DNA from: Chloroflexota bacterium
GTDB lineage: Bacteria > Chloroflexota > Anaerolineae > Anaerolineales > UBA4823
Assembly: GCA_029265355.1 (NCBI GenBank)
Contig: JAJUJL010000009.1
Coordinates: forward strand, 62,001-126,000
DNA: 64,000 bases
Reading direction: 5' to 3'
A program made the position numbers and the translations under genes. Below are positions 41,603-50,706 of the stretch, one piece after another (position 1 is the stretch's first letter; each line of letters begins with the position of its first letter). Under the pieces are notes generated by a model. The model had not been told where the DNA came from. It ran no database searches and saw nothing but the letters and a program-made list of their open reading frames with translations.

Positions 41603-42814
41603 TCAATCGCCCATCTCTTGAATGCCGTACGGAAAACCGTAATCTGCCATTTTGCTCATGAAGGGCAGCGGGTCGAAGGCCTCAGGTCCAAGCACACCAC
41701 AACCTTTCCATTCCCCATGCTCGAGCAGGTCCCAACCGATCACGGAGTTGAAAGCTGTTTGCGCAACCACCGCCTGGCAACCCCACCGCTGCATACATTC
41801 AGCGTTATCCGCTACCTGGTAAATATACACCTGGCGCGGCTTCCCATCCTTGACGCCCTTCACCCAGGTGCCCGCGCAAGTCTTACCAGACATACGATCT
41901 CCCAGGTGCGCCGGGTCGGGCAGGCAGGCTGCCACCACATCCCGTGGAGCAACTTCCACGCCCTTCACGCGCACTGGCTCCTTACTGTCCAGGCCCAACA
42001 TGTGCAGGGTTTTGAGCACATTGATAAACTGCTCTCCCAATCCATATTTAAAGGTCACGCGTTTACACTTGACCCAACGCGGGATGAGCAGCACTTCCTC
42101 GTGTTCGACATTGACAACCTCGATCGGACCGATACCTTCAGGGAAGTTGAACACTTCAGGCTCAGAGAAAGGTTCAGTGGTAAACCAGCCGCGCCCCTCT
42201 TCCCAAATCACCGGCGGGTTGAGGCACTCTTCGATTGTGGTCCAGATCGAGAAGCTGGGAGCGAATTCATAACCAGCCACCTGGAGGTTAGAGCCATCGC
42301 GAATACCAATCTCATCGATTTCATCGAACAGATGATCCTGCGCGTAACGCGCAAACACATCCGACATCCCCGGCTCGACCCCCAGGCCAACCAGGGCAAG
42401 GATACCCTTCTTTTCCCACAAGTGGGCACGCTCAAATTGGTAGTCTCCCAGCATCACACCCGTGCGCTGGTAGGGCTGGCTGGGGTGAGGCTTCGAGAGC
42501 GTCATCGCCAGGTCCATGTAGAGGCAGCCATACTCATAGGCTGCTTCGAAAATCGGAACATTGTAGATCGGGTCGACTGCGTTCATGATCAAGTCGACGC
42601 GGTGCTTGCGCGCCAACTCGATGATCATCTCTTTATTGCTCGCGTCAATAAACTCAGCCGGGAAGCGGTCCGAGTCCCCCATGCGATTCTGAACCTCCTG
42701 AGCCCGCCGCAAGTTGTAATCGGCGAGCACAAGTTTCTCTGCCCAGGGCTGAAGCCGAGCGATGCTGGCAAGGGCTTCACCAACCCCGCCAACACCTACG
42801 ATTAAAACTCTCAT
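41603..42814 (-). CDS. saccharopine dehydrogenase-family oxidoreductase
   Basis: 403 residues, Rossmann start MRVLIVGVGGVGEALA and a two-domain structure shared by saccharopine reductase, carboxynorspermidine dehydrogenase, homospermidine synthase and lysine 6-dehydrogenase. Motifs: NAVDPIYNVPIFEAAYEYG, LGVEPGMSDVFARYA, and GWFTTEPFSEPEVFNFPEG. The pattern is that of the polyamine-related branch but I cannot assign the exact reaction; it could handle a secondary-amine adduct of putrescine/spermidine or of 4-aminobutyraldehyde. AAGGAAGG lies nine bases before the ATG. Between potD-like and the aldehyde oxidoreductase genes in the same transcript. Confidence 0.78.
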   Translation of the reverse strand: MRVLIVGVGGVGEALASIARLQPWAEKLVLADYNLRRAQEVQNRMGDSDRFPAEFIDASNKEMIIELARKHRVDLIMNAVDPIYNVPIFEAAYEYGCLYMDLAMTLSKPHPSQPYQRTGVMLGDYQFERAHLWEKKGILALVGLGVEPGMSDVFARYAQDHLFDEIDEIGIRDGSNLQVAGYEFAPSFSIWTTIEECLNPPVIWEEGRGWFTTEPFSEPEVFNFPEGIGPIEVVNVEHEEVLLIPRWVKCKRVTFKYGLGEQFINVLKTLHMLGLDSKEPVRVKGVEVAPRDVVAACLPDPAHLGDRMSGKTCAGTWVKGVKDGKPRQVYIYQVADNAECMQRWGCQAVVAQTAFNSVIGWDLLEHGEWKGCGVLGPEAFDPLPFMSKMADYGFPYGIQEMGD

Positions 42815-42891
42815 ACAATCCTTCCTTGGGTTATGCCGGATACGTGTGTGGTGTGCCGGGCTATTGGATTGCTGTGTGAGTTATCCGCTGA

Positions 42892-43962
42892 TCACTCACC
42901 TCCCTTGATCTCCGTCCAAATTCGATCCCATAAGGCAGTCGCATCGCCCAAATCTTCGACGCGCTTGCCATTCTGAACATCGGCGGCGGATGGATTGGTA
43001 GCTGGAAATCCCATGTACGCTTCGTATGCCGCTGGATCCTTCGTCTTTAGCAAATCCAGGGCTGCCTGGTTGGGATTAGAGTATGGAAACTCGGCCGTGA
43101 TCAAGAGGCTCGCTTCGGGATCCAACACATAGTTGATGAATTCGTGCGCTGCCTGTACATGCGGTGCCCCTTTAGGAATCGCCAGGTTGTCATACCATAA
43201 CCCGCAACCTTCGACCGGGCACAGATACTGGATGTTCTCGTTTTCTGAATGGGCGATAGCTGCTTCGCCGTTCCAAGTCATGCCCAACCACACTTCCCCT
43301 GCCAGCAAAGCGGTTTTCGGGCTATCGCTATCGAACAGGCGCACGTTGGGCAGCAGCTCCGCGAAGCGCGCTTTGGCCTCCTCCAACTGGGCCGGATCGG
43401 TGGAATTCTTGGGGTAACCCAGGGTTAGCAAGACCATGCCAATCACTTCACGCTCATCATCCAGAAGCACCACGCGGCCGGCATATTCAGGCAACCAGAG
43501 ATCTTTCCAACTGGTCGGCGGGGTGCTGATCTTCGAGGCATCGTACACCATGCCCACGGTGCCCCACTGATAAGGCACAGAATATTTATTTCCCGGATCA
43601 TAGCTCAGGTTCTTGAACTGCTCGCCAATGTTCTTGTAATTCGGGATTTTTGCCAGGTCGAGCGGTTCAAGCATACCTTGCTTGATCATAATCGCTACGG
43701 TGTAGTCCGAGGGGATAATCACATCGTAACCGGATGCGCCGGCCTGCAGCTTGGCAAGCATCTCTTCGTTCGAAGAGTAGGTATCGTAATTCACCTTGAT
43801 GCCTGTCTTCTCGGTGAATCCATCCAATAGCGCTTGCGGTATGTATTCTGACCAGGCGAACAGGTTCACCTCTTTTGCTTCCGGTTGGGAAGCTCCCCCG
43901 CCGCATGCTGCCAGCAATAGCGCCAGTATGGCTAACATTGCAATGATTCGGTAGATTTTCAT
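42892..43962 (-). CDS. potD: polyamine-binding lipoprotein 1 of ABC transporter (PotD-like)
   Basis: Extracellular receptor for putrescine/spermidine. 356 residues: signal peptide and lipobox LLAAC with Cys20; mature part NLFAWSEYIPQALLDGFTEKTGIKV, YDVIIPSDYTV, PYQWGTVGMVYD and WKDLWLPEYAGRV are PotD/PotF hallmarks. ATG 43962 follows AAGGAGG by five bases; the open frame extends 12 codons further. Last importer gene of cluster 1, separated from potC by a hairpin that may set its level. Confidence 0.9.
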   Translation of the reverse strand: MKIYRIIAMLAILALLLAACGGGASQPEAKEVNLFAWSEYIPQALLDGFTEKTGIKVNYDTYSSNEEMLAKLQAGASGYDVIIPSDYTVAIMIKQGMLEPLDLAKIPNYKNIGEQFKNLSYDPGNKYSVPYQWGTVGMVYDASKISTPPTSWKDLWLPEYAGRVVLLDDEREVIGMVLLTLGYPKNSTDPAQLEEAKARFAELLPNVRLFDSDSPKTALLAGEVWLGMTWNGEAAIAHSENENIQYLCPVEGCGLWYDNLAIPKGAPHVQAAHEFINYVLDPEASLLITAEFPYSNPNQAALDLLKTKDPAAYEAYMGFPATNPSAADVQNGKRVEDLGDATALWDRIWTEIKGGE

Positions 43963-44000
43963 TTCTTCCTCCTTATAAGTGGTCGACTGCTTGAACATTT

Positions 44001-44029
44001 ATTCGATGCAGCCATTGGCTTCATCGAAT
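44001..44029 (-). other. intercistronic hairpin between potC and potD (cluster 1)
   Basis: ATTCGATG-c-AGCC-ATT-GGCT-t-CATCGAAT: a 12-bp stem with one C/T mismatch and a 3-base loop in the 97-base gap. No U-tract on the minus strand. Probably protects or attenuates the mRNA around the binding-protein gene. Confidence 0.5.
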
Positions 44030-44059
44030 ACATCCCAATTGCAGAGCATTATGCCAGTC

Positions 44060-44839
44060 TCATCGCTGCCGATTTTGCACCATCTGCCCAATCAAAAGCA
44101 CCAGGAAGACTGTGGCTACCCAAATAGTGGAGAGCGCATTGACCTCCGGCGTGACCGCAAAGCGCACCATGGAGAAGATACGCAGGGGCAACGTGGTAGA
44201 ACCCGGACCAGCAGTGAAATAGGTGATCACGTAATCATCCAACGAAAGCGTCAAAGCCAACAATGCACCGGAGAGCACACCGGGCAGGATGGTGGGCAGC
44301 GTGACGCGCCAGAACGTGGTCAGCTCGTTGGCGCCCAGATCCATCGCCGCTTCCTCGATCGATTTATCGAAACCGTGCAGTCTGGCGCGCACAACCAGGG
44401 CTACGAAGGGAATGCTGAAGGCTATATGCGACAGGGTGATTGTACCCAACCCGAGGCGCACGCCAATCAACGAAAAGAACACCAACAGCGATATGCCCAT
44501 CACCACTTCGGGGATGATCACCGGGATATAGAGCGTCGACTCTGTCAGGGTATATCCGGGGAAGCGATAGCGCTGCAACGCCAGCGCTGCCAGTGTGCCA
44601 ATAATGGTCGCTACTATTGTCGAAACCAGCGCAATGGTCAGGGAATTTCGAATGGCGAGCAAAATCTGCTGGTTGCGAAACAATTCCTGGTACCAGCTCA
44701 GCGTGAAGCCTTCCCATGAGACGTTCAACTTCTGCTTATTGAAGGAGAAAATCACCAACAAGACGATGGGAAGGTAAATGTATAGATAGACCAGGGCGGA
44801 AAACAACCTCAACCAGGCGGAAGGTTTCTTCTCGCTCAT
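44060..44839 (-). CDS. potC: polyamine ABC permease 1 (PotC-like)
   Basis: 259 residues, about six membrane helices; EAA loop EEAAMDLGANELTTFWRVTLP as in PotC/PotI. Overlaps the potB stop by four bases (ATGA). Forms the channel with PotB for the cluster 1 importer. Confidence 0.92.
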   Translation of the reverse strand: MSEKKPSAWLRLFSALVYLYIYLPIVLLVIFSFNKQKLNVSWEGFTLSWYQELFRNQQILLAIRNSLTIALVSTIVATIIGTLAALALQRYRFPGYTLTESTLYIPVIIPEVVMGISLLVFFSLIGVRLGLGTITLSHIAFSIPFVALVVRARLHGFDKSIEEAAMDLGANELTTFWRVTLPTILPGVLSGALLALTLSLDDYVITYFTAGPGSTTLPLRIFSMVRFAVTPEVNALSTIWVATVFLVLLIGQMVQNRQR

Positions 44840-45747
44840 ACCAGCAAGTCCTCGCTGAAACCAACCTTACGTGTGTAATAGAGTGTCATCGCCAGCGTGA
44901 GGAACATTAATAGCATGGACGAGGCAGCGCCAAAGGGCCAGTCACGGGCAGTGAGAAACTGATTGCGCACCAGGTTGCCAATTAAGATCGTCTTGGCGCC
45001 ACCCATCAGGTCCGGCACCACAAACATGCCCATCGCTGGTATGAAGGTCAAGATAGAACCCGCGGTGATACCCGGCAAGCTGAGCGGGAATGTGATACGC
45101 AAGAAGGAAGCCAGCGGTCGCGCTCCCAGGTCGGCGGCGGCTTCCAGTTGCGCATTCTCGATCTTCTCCAGGGAAGTGTAAAGCGGCAAGATCATGAAGG
45201 GGAGAAATTCATAAACCATGCCGATCAACACTGCTGTCGGCGTGTACAGGATATCCAGGGGTACCTTAATCAGCCCCAGGTTCAACAGGAAAGAGTTTAG
45301 CAAGCCCTCCGTACGCAGGATCATGATCCAGGCATAGATGCGAATGATGAAGTTTGTCCAGAAAGGCACCAGGATCAGGAAGAGCAACACGTTGCGCTGG
45401 CGAGCTGGCACACGGGCTATATAATACGCCAGCGGATACCCTATGACCAGGGTGATCAGCGTTGTGGCTGCCCCGACCCCGATAGAGTACATCAGAATGC
45501 GCAGGTAAAGCGGATCAATTAGACGCGTATAGTTATCGAAATTCAAGCGATAGACGACATTCCCATATGGCCCACGCGTCATCAGGCTCAAGATCCCCAC
45601 CAGGATCATCGGCACAATCATAAAAACCAGCAAATAGAGAGCAGTTGGCGCAATCAACGCCAGGCCCTGCGCAGTGGTGCTCTCACGCAAAGCTGCCAGA
45701 GAAAGTCGCCTTTTCTTCAGAACAGTCCCTCTGGTGGAAGCAGCCAT
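44836..45747 (-). CDS. potB: polyamine ABC permease 1 (PotB-like)
   Basis: 303 residues, six membrane helices after a basic N-terminus; EAA loop LEAAADLGARPLASFLRITFP. Starts just after the potA stop, consistent with translational coupling. Confidence 0.92.
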   Translation of the reverse strand: MAASTRGTVLKKRRLSLAALRESTTAQGLALIAPTALYLLVFMIVPMILVGILSLMTRGPYGNVVYRLNFDNYTRLIDPLYLRILMYSIGVGAATTLITLVIGYPLAYYIARVPARQRNVLLFLILVPFWTNFIIRIYAWIMILRTEGLLNSFLLNLGLIKVPLDILYTPTAVLIGMVYEFLPFMILPLYTSLEKIENAQLEAAADLGARPLASFLRITFPLSLPGITAGSILTFIPAMGMFVVPDLMGGAKTILIGNLVRNQFLTARDWPFGAASSMLLMFLTLAMTLYYTRKVGFSEDLLV

Positions 45748-45748
45748 C

Positions 45749-46861
45749 TCAGTCCTCGGGTAGAATCAAAACGTTCTCGGGGAACAAATTAGCCCAGATC
45801 TCTTGCCCGGGTAGGAAGTAAGCTTTTGGATCGAGGGTAGAGATTTTATTTTGCTCCCAGGCATTGATGCGAACTCCCCCCGCCAGCTCTAAAAGCACAT
45901 GCGTGTTCGAGCCGATATAGGTGGTGTGGATCACGCGTCCTCGCACACTGTTGCTACCAAATGCGGGCTCCTGGGCAATGCGCACCTTCTCGGGCCTGAT
46001 CGAAACAGCCACCGCCTGTCCAGGCTCCAGGTTGCCCACTGGCTGGCCAATGAGTTCCGTCTGCAGCGCGGGAATGGCCACCCTTGCGCCTTGATCATCG
46101 AATGCAAGCATCTTTCCCGCAAAGAAATTGGCCTGCCCAATAAAGTCGGCCACGAAGCGGCAATTTGGGCGCTCGTAGATCTCAACCGGAGAGCCGGTTT
46201 GCAACGCCTTGCCGCGGTTCATCACCGTGATACGATCCGACATGGTCAGGGCTTCTTCTTGATCATGGGTCACGTAGATGAAGGTGATGCCTACCTGTTC
46301 CTGGAGCGTCTTCAACTCAATCTGCATCTCGCGCCGCAGCTTGAGATCCAACGCGCCCAATGGTTCATCCAGTAACAACACTTTGGGGCGCTTGACCAGC
46401 GCACGCGCCAGCGCCACGCGCTGCTGCTGTCCACCGGAAAGCTGGCGAGGTTTTCTCCGCTCCATACCGGAGAGTTTGACCATCTCCAACGCTTCACCCA
46501 CGCGATGCTTGATCTCGCTGGCTGGCGTTTTATCCATTTCCAGGCCAAAAGCCACGTTTTGGAAGACAGTCATGTGCTGGAAGAGGGCATAACTCTGAAA
46601 AACGGTATTTACCGGGCGCCAAAAAGGCGGTGTGCGTCCCATTGGTTTGCCATCGATCAGCACCTCCCCCGAAGTCGGCCACTCGAAACCGGCGATCATG
46701 CGCAGCGAAGTTGTTTTTCCACAACCCGATGGCCCAAGCAGCGAAAAAAATTCGCCATGCCGAATCTGCAAGCTCACATGGTCGACCGCGGTCACTTCGT
46801 TGCCTTCAGGTGTGGCAAAGCGCTTGACCACATCCACAAGTTCGATGACGAATTCGCTCAT
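45749..46861 (-). CDS. potA: polyamine ABC ATPase 1 (PotA-like)
   Basis: 370 residues: Walker [11 protein letters not shown]-loop, signature LSGGQQQR, Walker [13 protein letters not shown], switch His in VTHDQEEAL, then a TOBE-type regulatory domain (about 245-370). Family 1 importer ATPase with the PotA architecture. It is encoded first in the importer run, after the putrescine aminotransferase gene. Confidence 0.94.
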   Translation of the reverse strand: MSEFVIELVDVVKRFATPEGNEVTAVDHVSLQIRHGEFFSLLGPSGCGKTTSLRMIAGFEWPTSGEVLIDGKPMGRTPPFWRPVNTVFQSYALFQHMTVFQNVAFGLEMDKTPASEIKHRVGEALEMVKLSGMERRKPRQLSGGQQQRVALARALVKRPKVLLLDEPLGALDLKLRREMQIELKTLQEQVGITFIYVTHDQEEALTMSDRITVMNRGKALQTGSPVEIYERPNCRFVADFIGQANFFAGKMLAFDDQGARVAIPALQTELIGQPVGNLEPGQAVAVSIRPEKVRIAQEPAFGSNSVRGRVIHTTYIGSNTHVLLELAGGVRINAWEQNKISTLDPKAYFLPGQEIWANLFPENVLILPED

Positions 46862-46882
46862 TTTCTTCTCTGCTAAACAGTT

Positions 46883-48256
46883 CTAGTCCGCTGCAGGCTG
46901 CAGCACAGCATTGATCTCCATCAGGGCGTCTTCGAGCCTGTCGACTACTGCGTCAAGTTGCTCATAGGTGATCACCAGCGGCGGCTCGATGCGGATGGTG
47001 TGCGCACTGGTAAGGGTGCCAGCGACCAGTACCCCGCGCTTGAATAGACCGGCAGCAACTTTGTAACCCGTCTGTGAATCATGAAAATGCAAACCGATCA
47101 ACAAACCTTTGCCGGTAACCCTGGCAAAGATTTGGGGATATTGCTCCACCAGCTTCTGCAGCTTGGGCATCAGGTAATCGCCCTTTTGAGCCGCCACCTC
47201 CCACAGCCGGTCGCGCAAGGTGACATGAATGGCCGCGATGGCTGCGCTGCATGCCAACGCGCCGCCGCCGGTCGTTGTGGTGTGGATGAACGGGTTGGGC
47301 GTCATCATGCGCTGCCAGATCTCCTCGGTGGAGCAGAAGGCGCTCACCGGCATGACACCGCCCCCCAATGATTTGGCTGCAGCCAGGATATCAGGCACAA
47401 CGCCCCAATGCTCTACTCCCCACAATTTCCCGGTGCGCCCCATACCTGTTTGCACCTCGTCGGCAATGAGCAGGGCGCCGTAGTGCTGAGTGGCGGCGCG
47501 GATGCGCGGCCAAAAATCATCCGGCGGTACAATTGCCCCAGCTTCGCCCTGGATCGGTTCCATTAACACGGCGGCAATTTCGACTCCCACGGTTTTACAG
47601 ATCTCTAATTGTCGCTCCACCGCGTCTGCGTCGCCGAAGGGCACGTGATAAACCGGCCCACCGTAAAGGATGCCTGCCGGCTGGCGATAGTCGGATTTGC
47701 CCATCATGCTCAAGGAGCCCATCGTCTTGCCGTGGAAACCTTTCAGCGCCGCGATAAACCCGGGCTTGCCTGTGTACATTTTTGCCAGCTTGATCGAGCC
47801 TTCGATCGCCTCGGTGCCGGAGGCGGCAAAAAACGAATATTTGATGTCTCCTGGGGTGATCTCCGCCATCAAGCGCGCCAGGACGCCGCGCAGCGGATCG
47901 ATCAATTCCTGGCTCGGCATCGGCGTCCTTCCAAGCTGGGCGCGCACGGCATCGACGACTTCCGGATGACTCCACCCCAAGTCCATCATGCCATACCCGC
48001 CCAGGCAGTCGATGTACTCTCTTCCTAGTACATCCTGGAAAACAGCACCCCGCCCGGTCCACTCGGTAGCCGCCCAGTCGCCAGCCTCGGTCACCGATTT
48101 GCGATATCCTAGCCAGCCGCGGTTGAAATGTTCTGCGAAATTGTACTTTGACTCCTCAATGATCTGCTTGCCTTCCGCTGGTGAGACACTCGGCTGCCGG
48201 ATTAATCCGAGCCAGCGCTCAGCGTAGGATTGAGCATCCTGTAGAGACTGCGGCAT
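46883..48256 (-). CDS. putrescine aminotransferase-like class III aminotransferase
   Basis: PLP enzyme expected to convert putrescine with 2-oxoglutarate to 4-aminobutyraldehyde (cyclising to 1-pyrroline) and glutamate. 457 residues, the length of YgjG/PatA, with an N-terminal extension not found in the GABA-type paralogue. Motifs: FFAASGTEAIEGSIK, GFHGKTMGSLSMMGK, EPIQGEAGA, ADEVQTGMGRTG and Schiff-base Lys295 in AAAKSLGGG; late TTTTGGGALACSAA. AAAGGAA precedes the ATG. Directly follows the Lrp-type regulator gene and precedes potABCD, so its substrate is most likely what PotD delivers. Confidence 0.87.
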   Translation of the reverse strand: MPQSLQDAQSYAERWLGLIRQPSVSPAEGKQIIEESKYNFAEHFNRGWLGYRKSVTEAGDWAATEWTGRGAVFQDVLGREYIDCLGGYGMMDLGWSHPEVVDAVRAQLGRTPMPSQELIDPLRGVLARLMAEITPGDIKYSFFAASGTEAIEGSIKLAKMYTGKPGFIAALKGFHGKTMGSLSMMGKSDYRQPAGILYGGPVYHVPFGDADAVERQLEICKTVGVEIAAVLMEPIQGEAGAIVPPDDFWPRIRAATQHYGALLIADEVQTGMGRTGKLWGVEHWGVVPDILAAAKSLGGGVMPVSAFCSTEEIWQRMMTPNPFIHTTTTGGGALACSAAIAAIHVTLRDRLWEVAAQKGDYLMPKLQKLVEQYPQIFARVTGKGLLIGLHFHDSQTGYKVAAGLFKRGVLVAGTLTSAHTIRIEPPLVITYEQLDAVVDRLEDALMEINAVLQPAAD

Positions 48257-48284
48257 AGGCGTTTCCTTTCAATTGAGTTGCCCG

Positions 48285-48773
48285 CTACTTATTATCAGCG
48301 GCTGGTTCGTCACGTGAGGTGAGCGGCACCCGCCATTGGTAGACATCTTTGAGCCGGATAGGCACGATGGAGGTGGTTGTTTTGCGCACACCTGGCAACT
48401 TACCGATGAACTCCGTAGCCAGGGCATACACCTCGCTGTTATCGCGCGCCACCACCTGCGCGCTGACATCTCGCTCGCCAATCGAGCAGGCGACATAGGT
48501 AACGTTTTCATGTTCAGCCAGGCGCCGGGCAACCTCATTGATCAACGCTGGCTCAACCTCGATAAACACATCGGCAACAATCGAATAGCCAAGCGCCTCC
48601 GGGTTGACCACGGCTGCAATCTTAATCACATCGCTTTGAATCAAACGCTCTATGCGGTAGCGCACAGAGCGTTCGGTGAGTCCAATCTGGCGCGCTATCT
48701 CGGACGCGGGTATGCGCCCATCATCGAGCAGCAGGTTTATGATTTTGCGGTCAATTGTGTCGATTTTCGACAT
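48285..48773 (-). CDS. Lrp/AsnC-family transcriptional regulator
   Basis: 162 residues: N-terminal HTH (residues 5-55: IDTIDRKIINLLLDDGRIPASEIARQIGLTERSVRYRIERL pattern) and a C-terminal RAM ligand domain (VFIEVEPALINEVARRLAEHENVTYVACSIGERDVSAQVVARD). Such regulators sense amino acids or related amines. GAGGG precedes the ATG. First gene of the polyamine operon, under a promoter that carries two similar boxes, so autoregulation and control of the polyamine genes are likely. Confidence 0.9.
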   Translation of the reverse strand: MSKIDTIDRKIINLLLDDGRIPASEIARQIGLTERSVRYRIERLIQSDVIKIAAVVNPEALGYSIVADVFIEVEPALINEVARRLAEHENVTYVACSIGERDVSAQVVARDNSEVYALATEFIGKLPGVRKTTTSIVPIRLKDVYQWRVPLTSRDEPAADNK

Positions 48774-48785
48774 TTATCAGCCCTC

Positions 48786-48834
48786 TATTTCCGATAACAA
48801 CAATTATATTAGCATTATTTTCCGAATACGTCAA
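48786..48834 (-). promoter_or_regulatory. promoter with two Lrp-like boxes for the polyamine catabolic operon
   Basis: On the minus strand: TTGACG (48834-48829), 17-base spacer, TAATAT (48811-48806), about 35 bases before the lrp-type ATG. Two related boxes, TATTCGGAAAATA (48828-48816) between the hexamers and TTATCGGAAATA (48797-48786) downstream of the -10, have centres about 31 bases apart (three helical turns), suitable for Lrp-type oligomer binding. Both overlap the promoter, so repression is expected. Confidence 0.7.
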
Positions 48835-48846
48835 GGACACTGAGGA

Positions 48847-49650
48847 CTATTCATTGCTTTCCTGCGTCAGGCGATGGGCAATCACAATTGGGATGAACGT
48901 AATCAATATCACCACGATCGCCACGACATTGGTCACCGGACGATCGCGTGGGCGCACCAGTTGGCTGAAAATCCAGATCGGCAACGTTGACTGTTGGCCA
49001 GCGGTAAATGTGGTCACAATCACTTCATCGAATGAAAGCGCAAATGCCAGCATGCCCCCCGCCAGCAGCGCTGAGGCGATATTGGGAAATATGACATAAC
49101 GAAAAGTCTGCCATCCATTGGCGCCCAGATCCATGGAGGCTTCAACCTGGGAGTTTCCAAAGCGTCGCAAACGGGCCACAACATTGTTGTAGACCACAAC
49201 CACACAAAAGGTTGCGTGTCCAATGACAATCGTCCAAAAGCTGAACGGTATATTCCCCAGGCTTATCGCCGAGCGCAACGCGATTCCCGTTACGATTCCG
49301 GGAAGCGCCAGAGGCAGGAGCAACAAAAATGATACCGCTTCCTTGCCAAAAAAGCGGCTGCGGGCTACCGCGGCTGCCGCCAGCGTCCCCAGCACCAATG
49401 CTGCCAGGGTAGCAATGCCTGCGACACGCAGCGATAGCTGCAACGCCTGCCAAAAATCCGTGCGCCCCATGGTGATGCCGATCCATCTCAAAGTCAAGCC
49501 AGGTGGGGGAAAGCTGTAAGTGGCTTCTTCCGTCGTAAAGGCATACAACAAGATGATCAAGACCGGCACGTGCAGAAAGAGCAGGGCAATCCAGGCGCCA
49601 AGAGCGACAGGCAACGGTGCAGTGTTGCCACCGGTCGACGATTTTTTCAT
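48847..49650 (-). CDS. potC: polyamine ABC permease 2 (PotC-like)
   Basis: 267 residues, six membrane helices, EAA loop [21 protein letters not shown]. Last gene of the second importer cluster; it ends 13 bases before the -35 of the lrp promoter, so cluster 2 may read through into the polyamine operon. Confidence 0.9.
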   Translation of the reverse strand: MKKSSTGGNTAPLPVALGAWIALLFLHVPVLIILLYAFTTEEATYSFPPPGLTLRWIGITMGRTDFWQALQLSLRVAGIATLAALVLGTLAAAAVARSRFFGKEAVSFLLLLPLALPGIVTGIALRSAISLGNIPFSFWTIVIGHATFCVVVVYNNVVARLRRFGNSQVEASMDLGANGWQTFRYVIFPNIASALLAGGMLAFALSFDEVIVTTFTAGQQSTLPIWIFSQLVRPRDRPVTNVVAIVVILITFIPIVIAHRLTQESNE

Positions 49651-49665
49651 GCCACGCTCCTCAGT

Positions 49666-50607
49666 CTACAAAGCTTCAAAAGCGCCCAGCTTACGGGCGA
49701 TCAACAAGTAAACGATCATGATGACGATCGGGATCATCGTGAATGCTGCCGCCAGAGGAATATTGCCTGAAGTGCCCTGGTGGGAAAGCACAACCTGACC
49801 GATAAAAAAACTGGAATTACCCAGAACAGACGGCACGATGAAATCTCCCAGGGTCAATGAAAAGGTGAATATCGATCCCGCCACAACGCCTGGAAATGAC
49901 AGCGGTAAGATCACATTCCAAGCAGTTTGCAGCGGTTTTGCTCCCAGGTCGCTGGAGGCTTCGAGCAGCGATCTTGGCACCCGTTCCAGGGCAGCGTGAA
50001 TAGGTAAAATCATATAAGGCAACCAGACATAGGTGAAGACAACAAAAATTCCGATCGGAGAAAGCGAGAGGGAAGACCCCCCAATCACCGGATTGGAGAG
50101 CAAGGCATCCAAAAGTCCCTGCGCGCCAGCGTGGCTGATGAACCAGGAAAGGATACCCTCTTTCGCCAGGATTAATTTCCAGGCGTAAACCCGCACCAGG
50201 TAGCTCGACCACAGCGGCAGCAGAACCGCCAGGTAGAGCAAGCCTTTCTGTCTTTTCGAGGCATAACGGCTCATGTAATAGGACAGCGGGAAGGCCAGGA
50301 TAATCGTCGCCAGTGTGACGGCCAGCGCCATGCCCGCCGTGCGAAAGACAATGTCCATATTGGATGGCGTGAAAAGCTGTTGGTAGGTGGACAGAGTGAA
50401 TCGACGCACCACCAAACCCGTGAAACCATCCAGGTAAAAGAAGCTGTTCAGCAGCAATGTTGCCAGCGAGCCCAGGTACACGCCCCCCATCCATAACATC
50501 GGAGGTCCCAGCAGCAGTGCAAGCAGCAAGCGCGGCCGTAAGTAAAGGTAAGTCGATAGACGCGAAACCCAATCGGGCTTAGCATGCAAACCAGACGTTG
50601 AGCTCAT
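49666..50607 (-). CDS. potB: polyamine ABC permease 2 (PotB-like)
   Basis: 313 residues; six membrane helices, EAA loop LEASSDLGAKPLQTAWNVILP. Separated from its ATPase gene by 99 bases with a hairpin; partner permease gene follows 15 bases later. Confidence 0.9.
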   Translation of the reverse strand: MSSTSGLHAKPDWVSRLSTYLYLRPRLLLALLLGPPMLWMGGVYLGSLATLLLNSFFYLDGFTGLVVRRFTLSTYQQLFTPSNMDIVFRTAGMALAVTLATIILAFPLSYYMSRYASKRQKGLLYLAVLLPLWSSYLVRVYAWKLILAKEGILSWFISHAGAQGLLDALLSNPVIGGSSLSLSPIGIFVVFTYVWLPYMILPIHAALERVPRSLLEASSDLGAKPLQTAWNVILPLSFPGVVAGSIFTFSLTLGDFIVPSVLGNSSFFIGQVVLSHQGTSGNIPLAAAFTMIPIVIMIVYLLIARKLGAFEAL

Positions 50608-50650
50608 CCAACATTCACCATTCGCCTTTGCCAGGCTGTGATGCGTCCCA

Positions 50651-50690
50651 AGCCAGGCAGCCTCCGGGAAAGCTCTGGCGCTGCCTGGCT
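50651..50690 (-). other. intercistronic hairpin between potA2 and potB2
   Basis: AGCCAGGCAG (50651-50660) pairs perfectly with CTGCCTGGCT (50681-50690), 10 bp with a 20-base loop. No U-tract follows on the minus strand. May stabilise the upstream binding-protein/ATPase message or act as a weak attenuator. Confidence 0.5.
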
Positions 50691-50706
50691 CAGATCGCCC
50701 ATTGAG

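Noticed and set aside
41534-42805. Long plus-strand open frame (423 codons) opposite the saccharopine-dehydrogenase-like gene
   Set aside because: It is the antisense shadow of a well-conserved gene; its translation is His/Arg-rich without family motifs and lacks a ribosome site.
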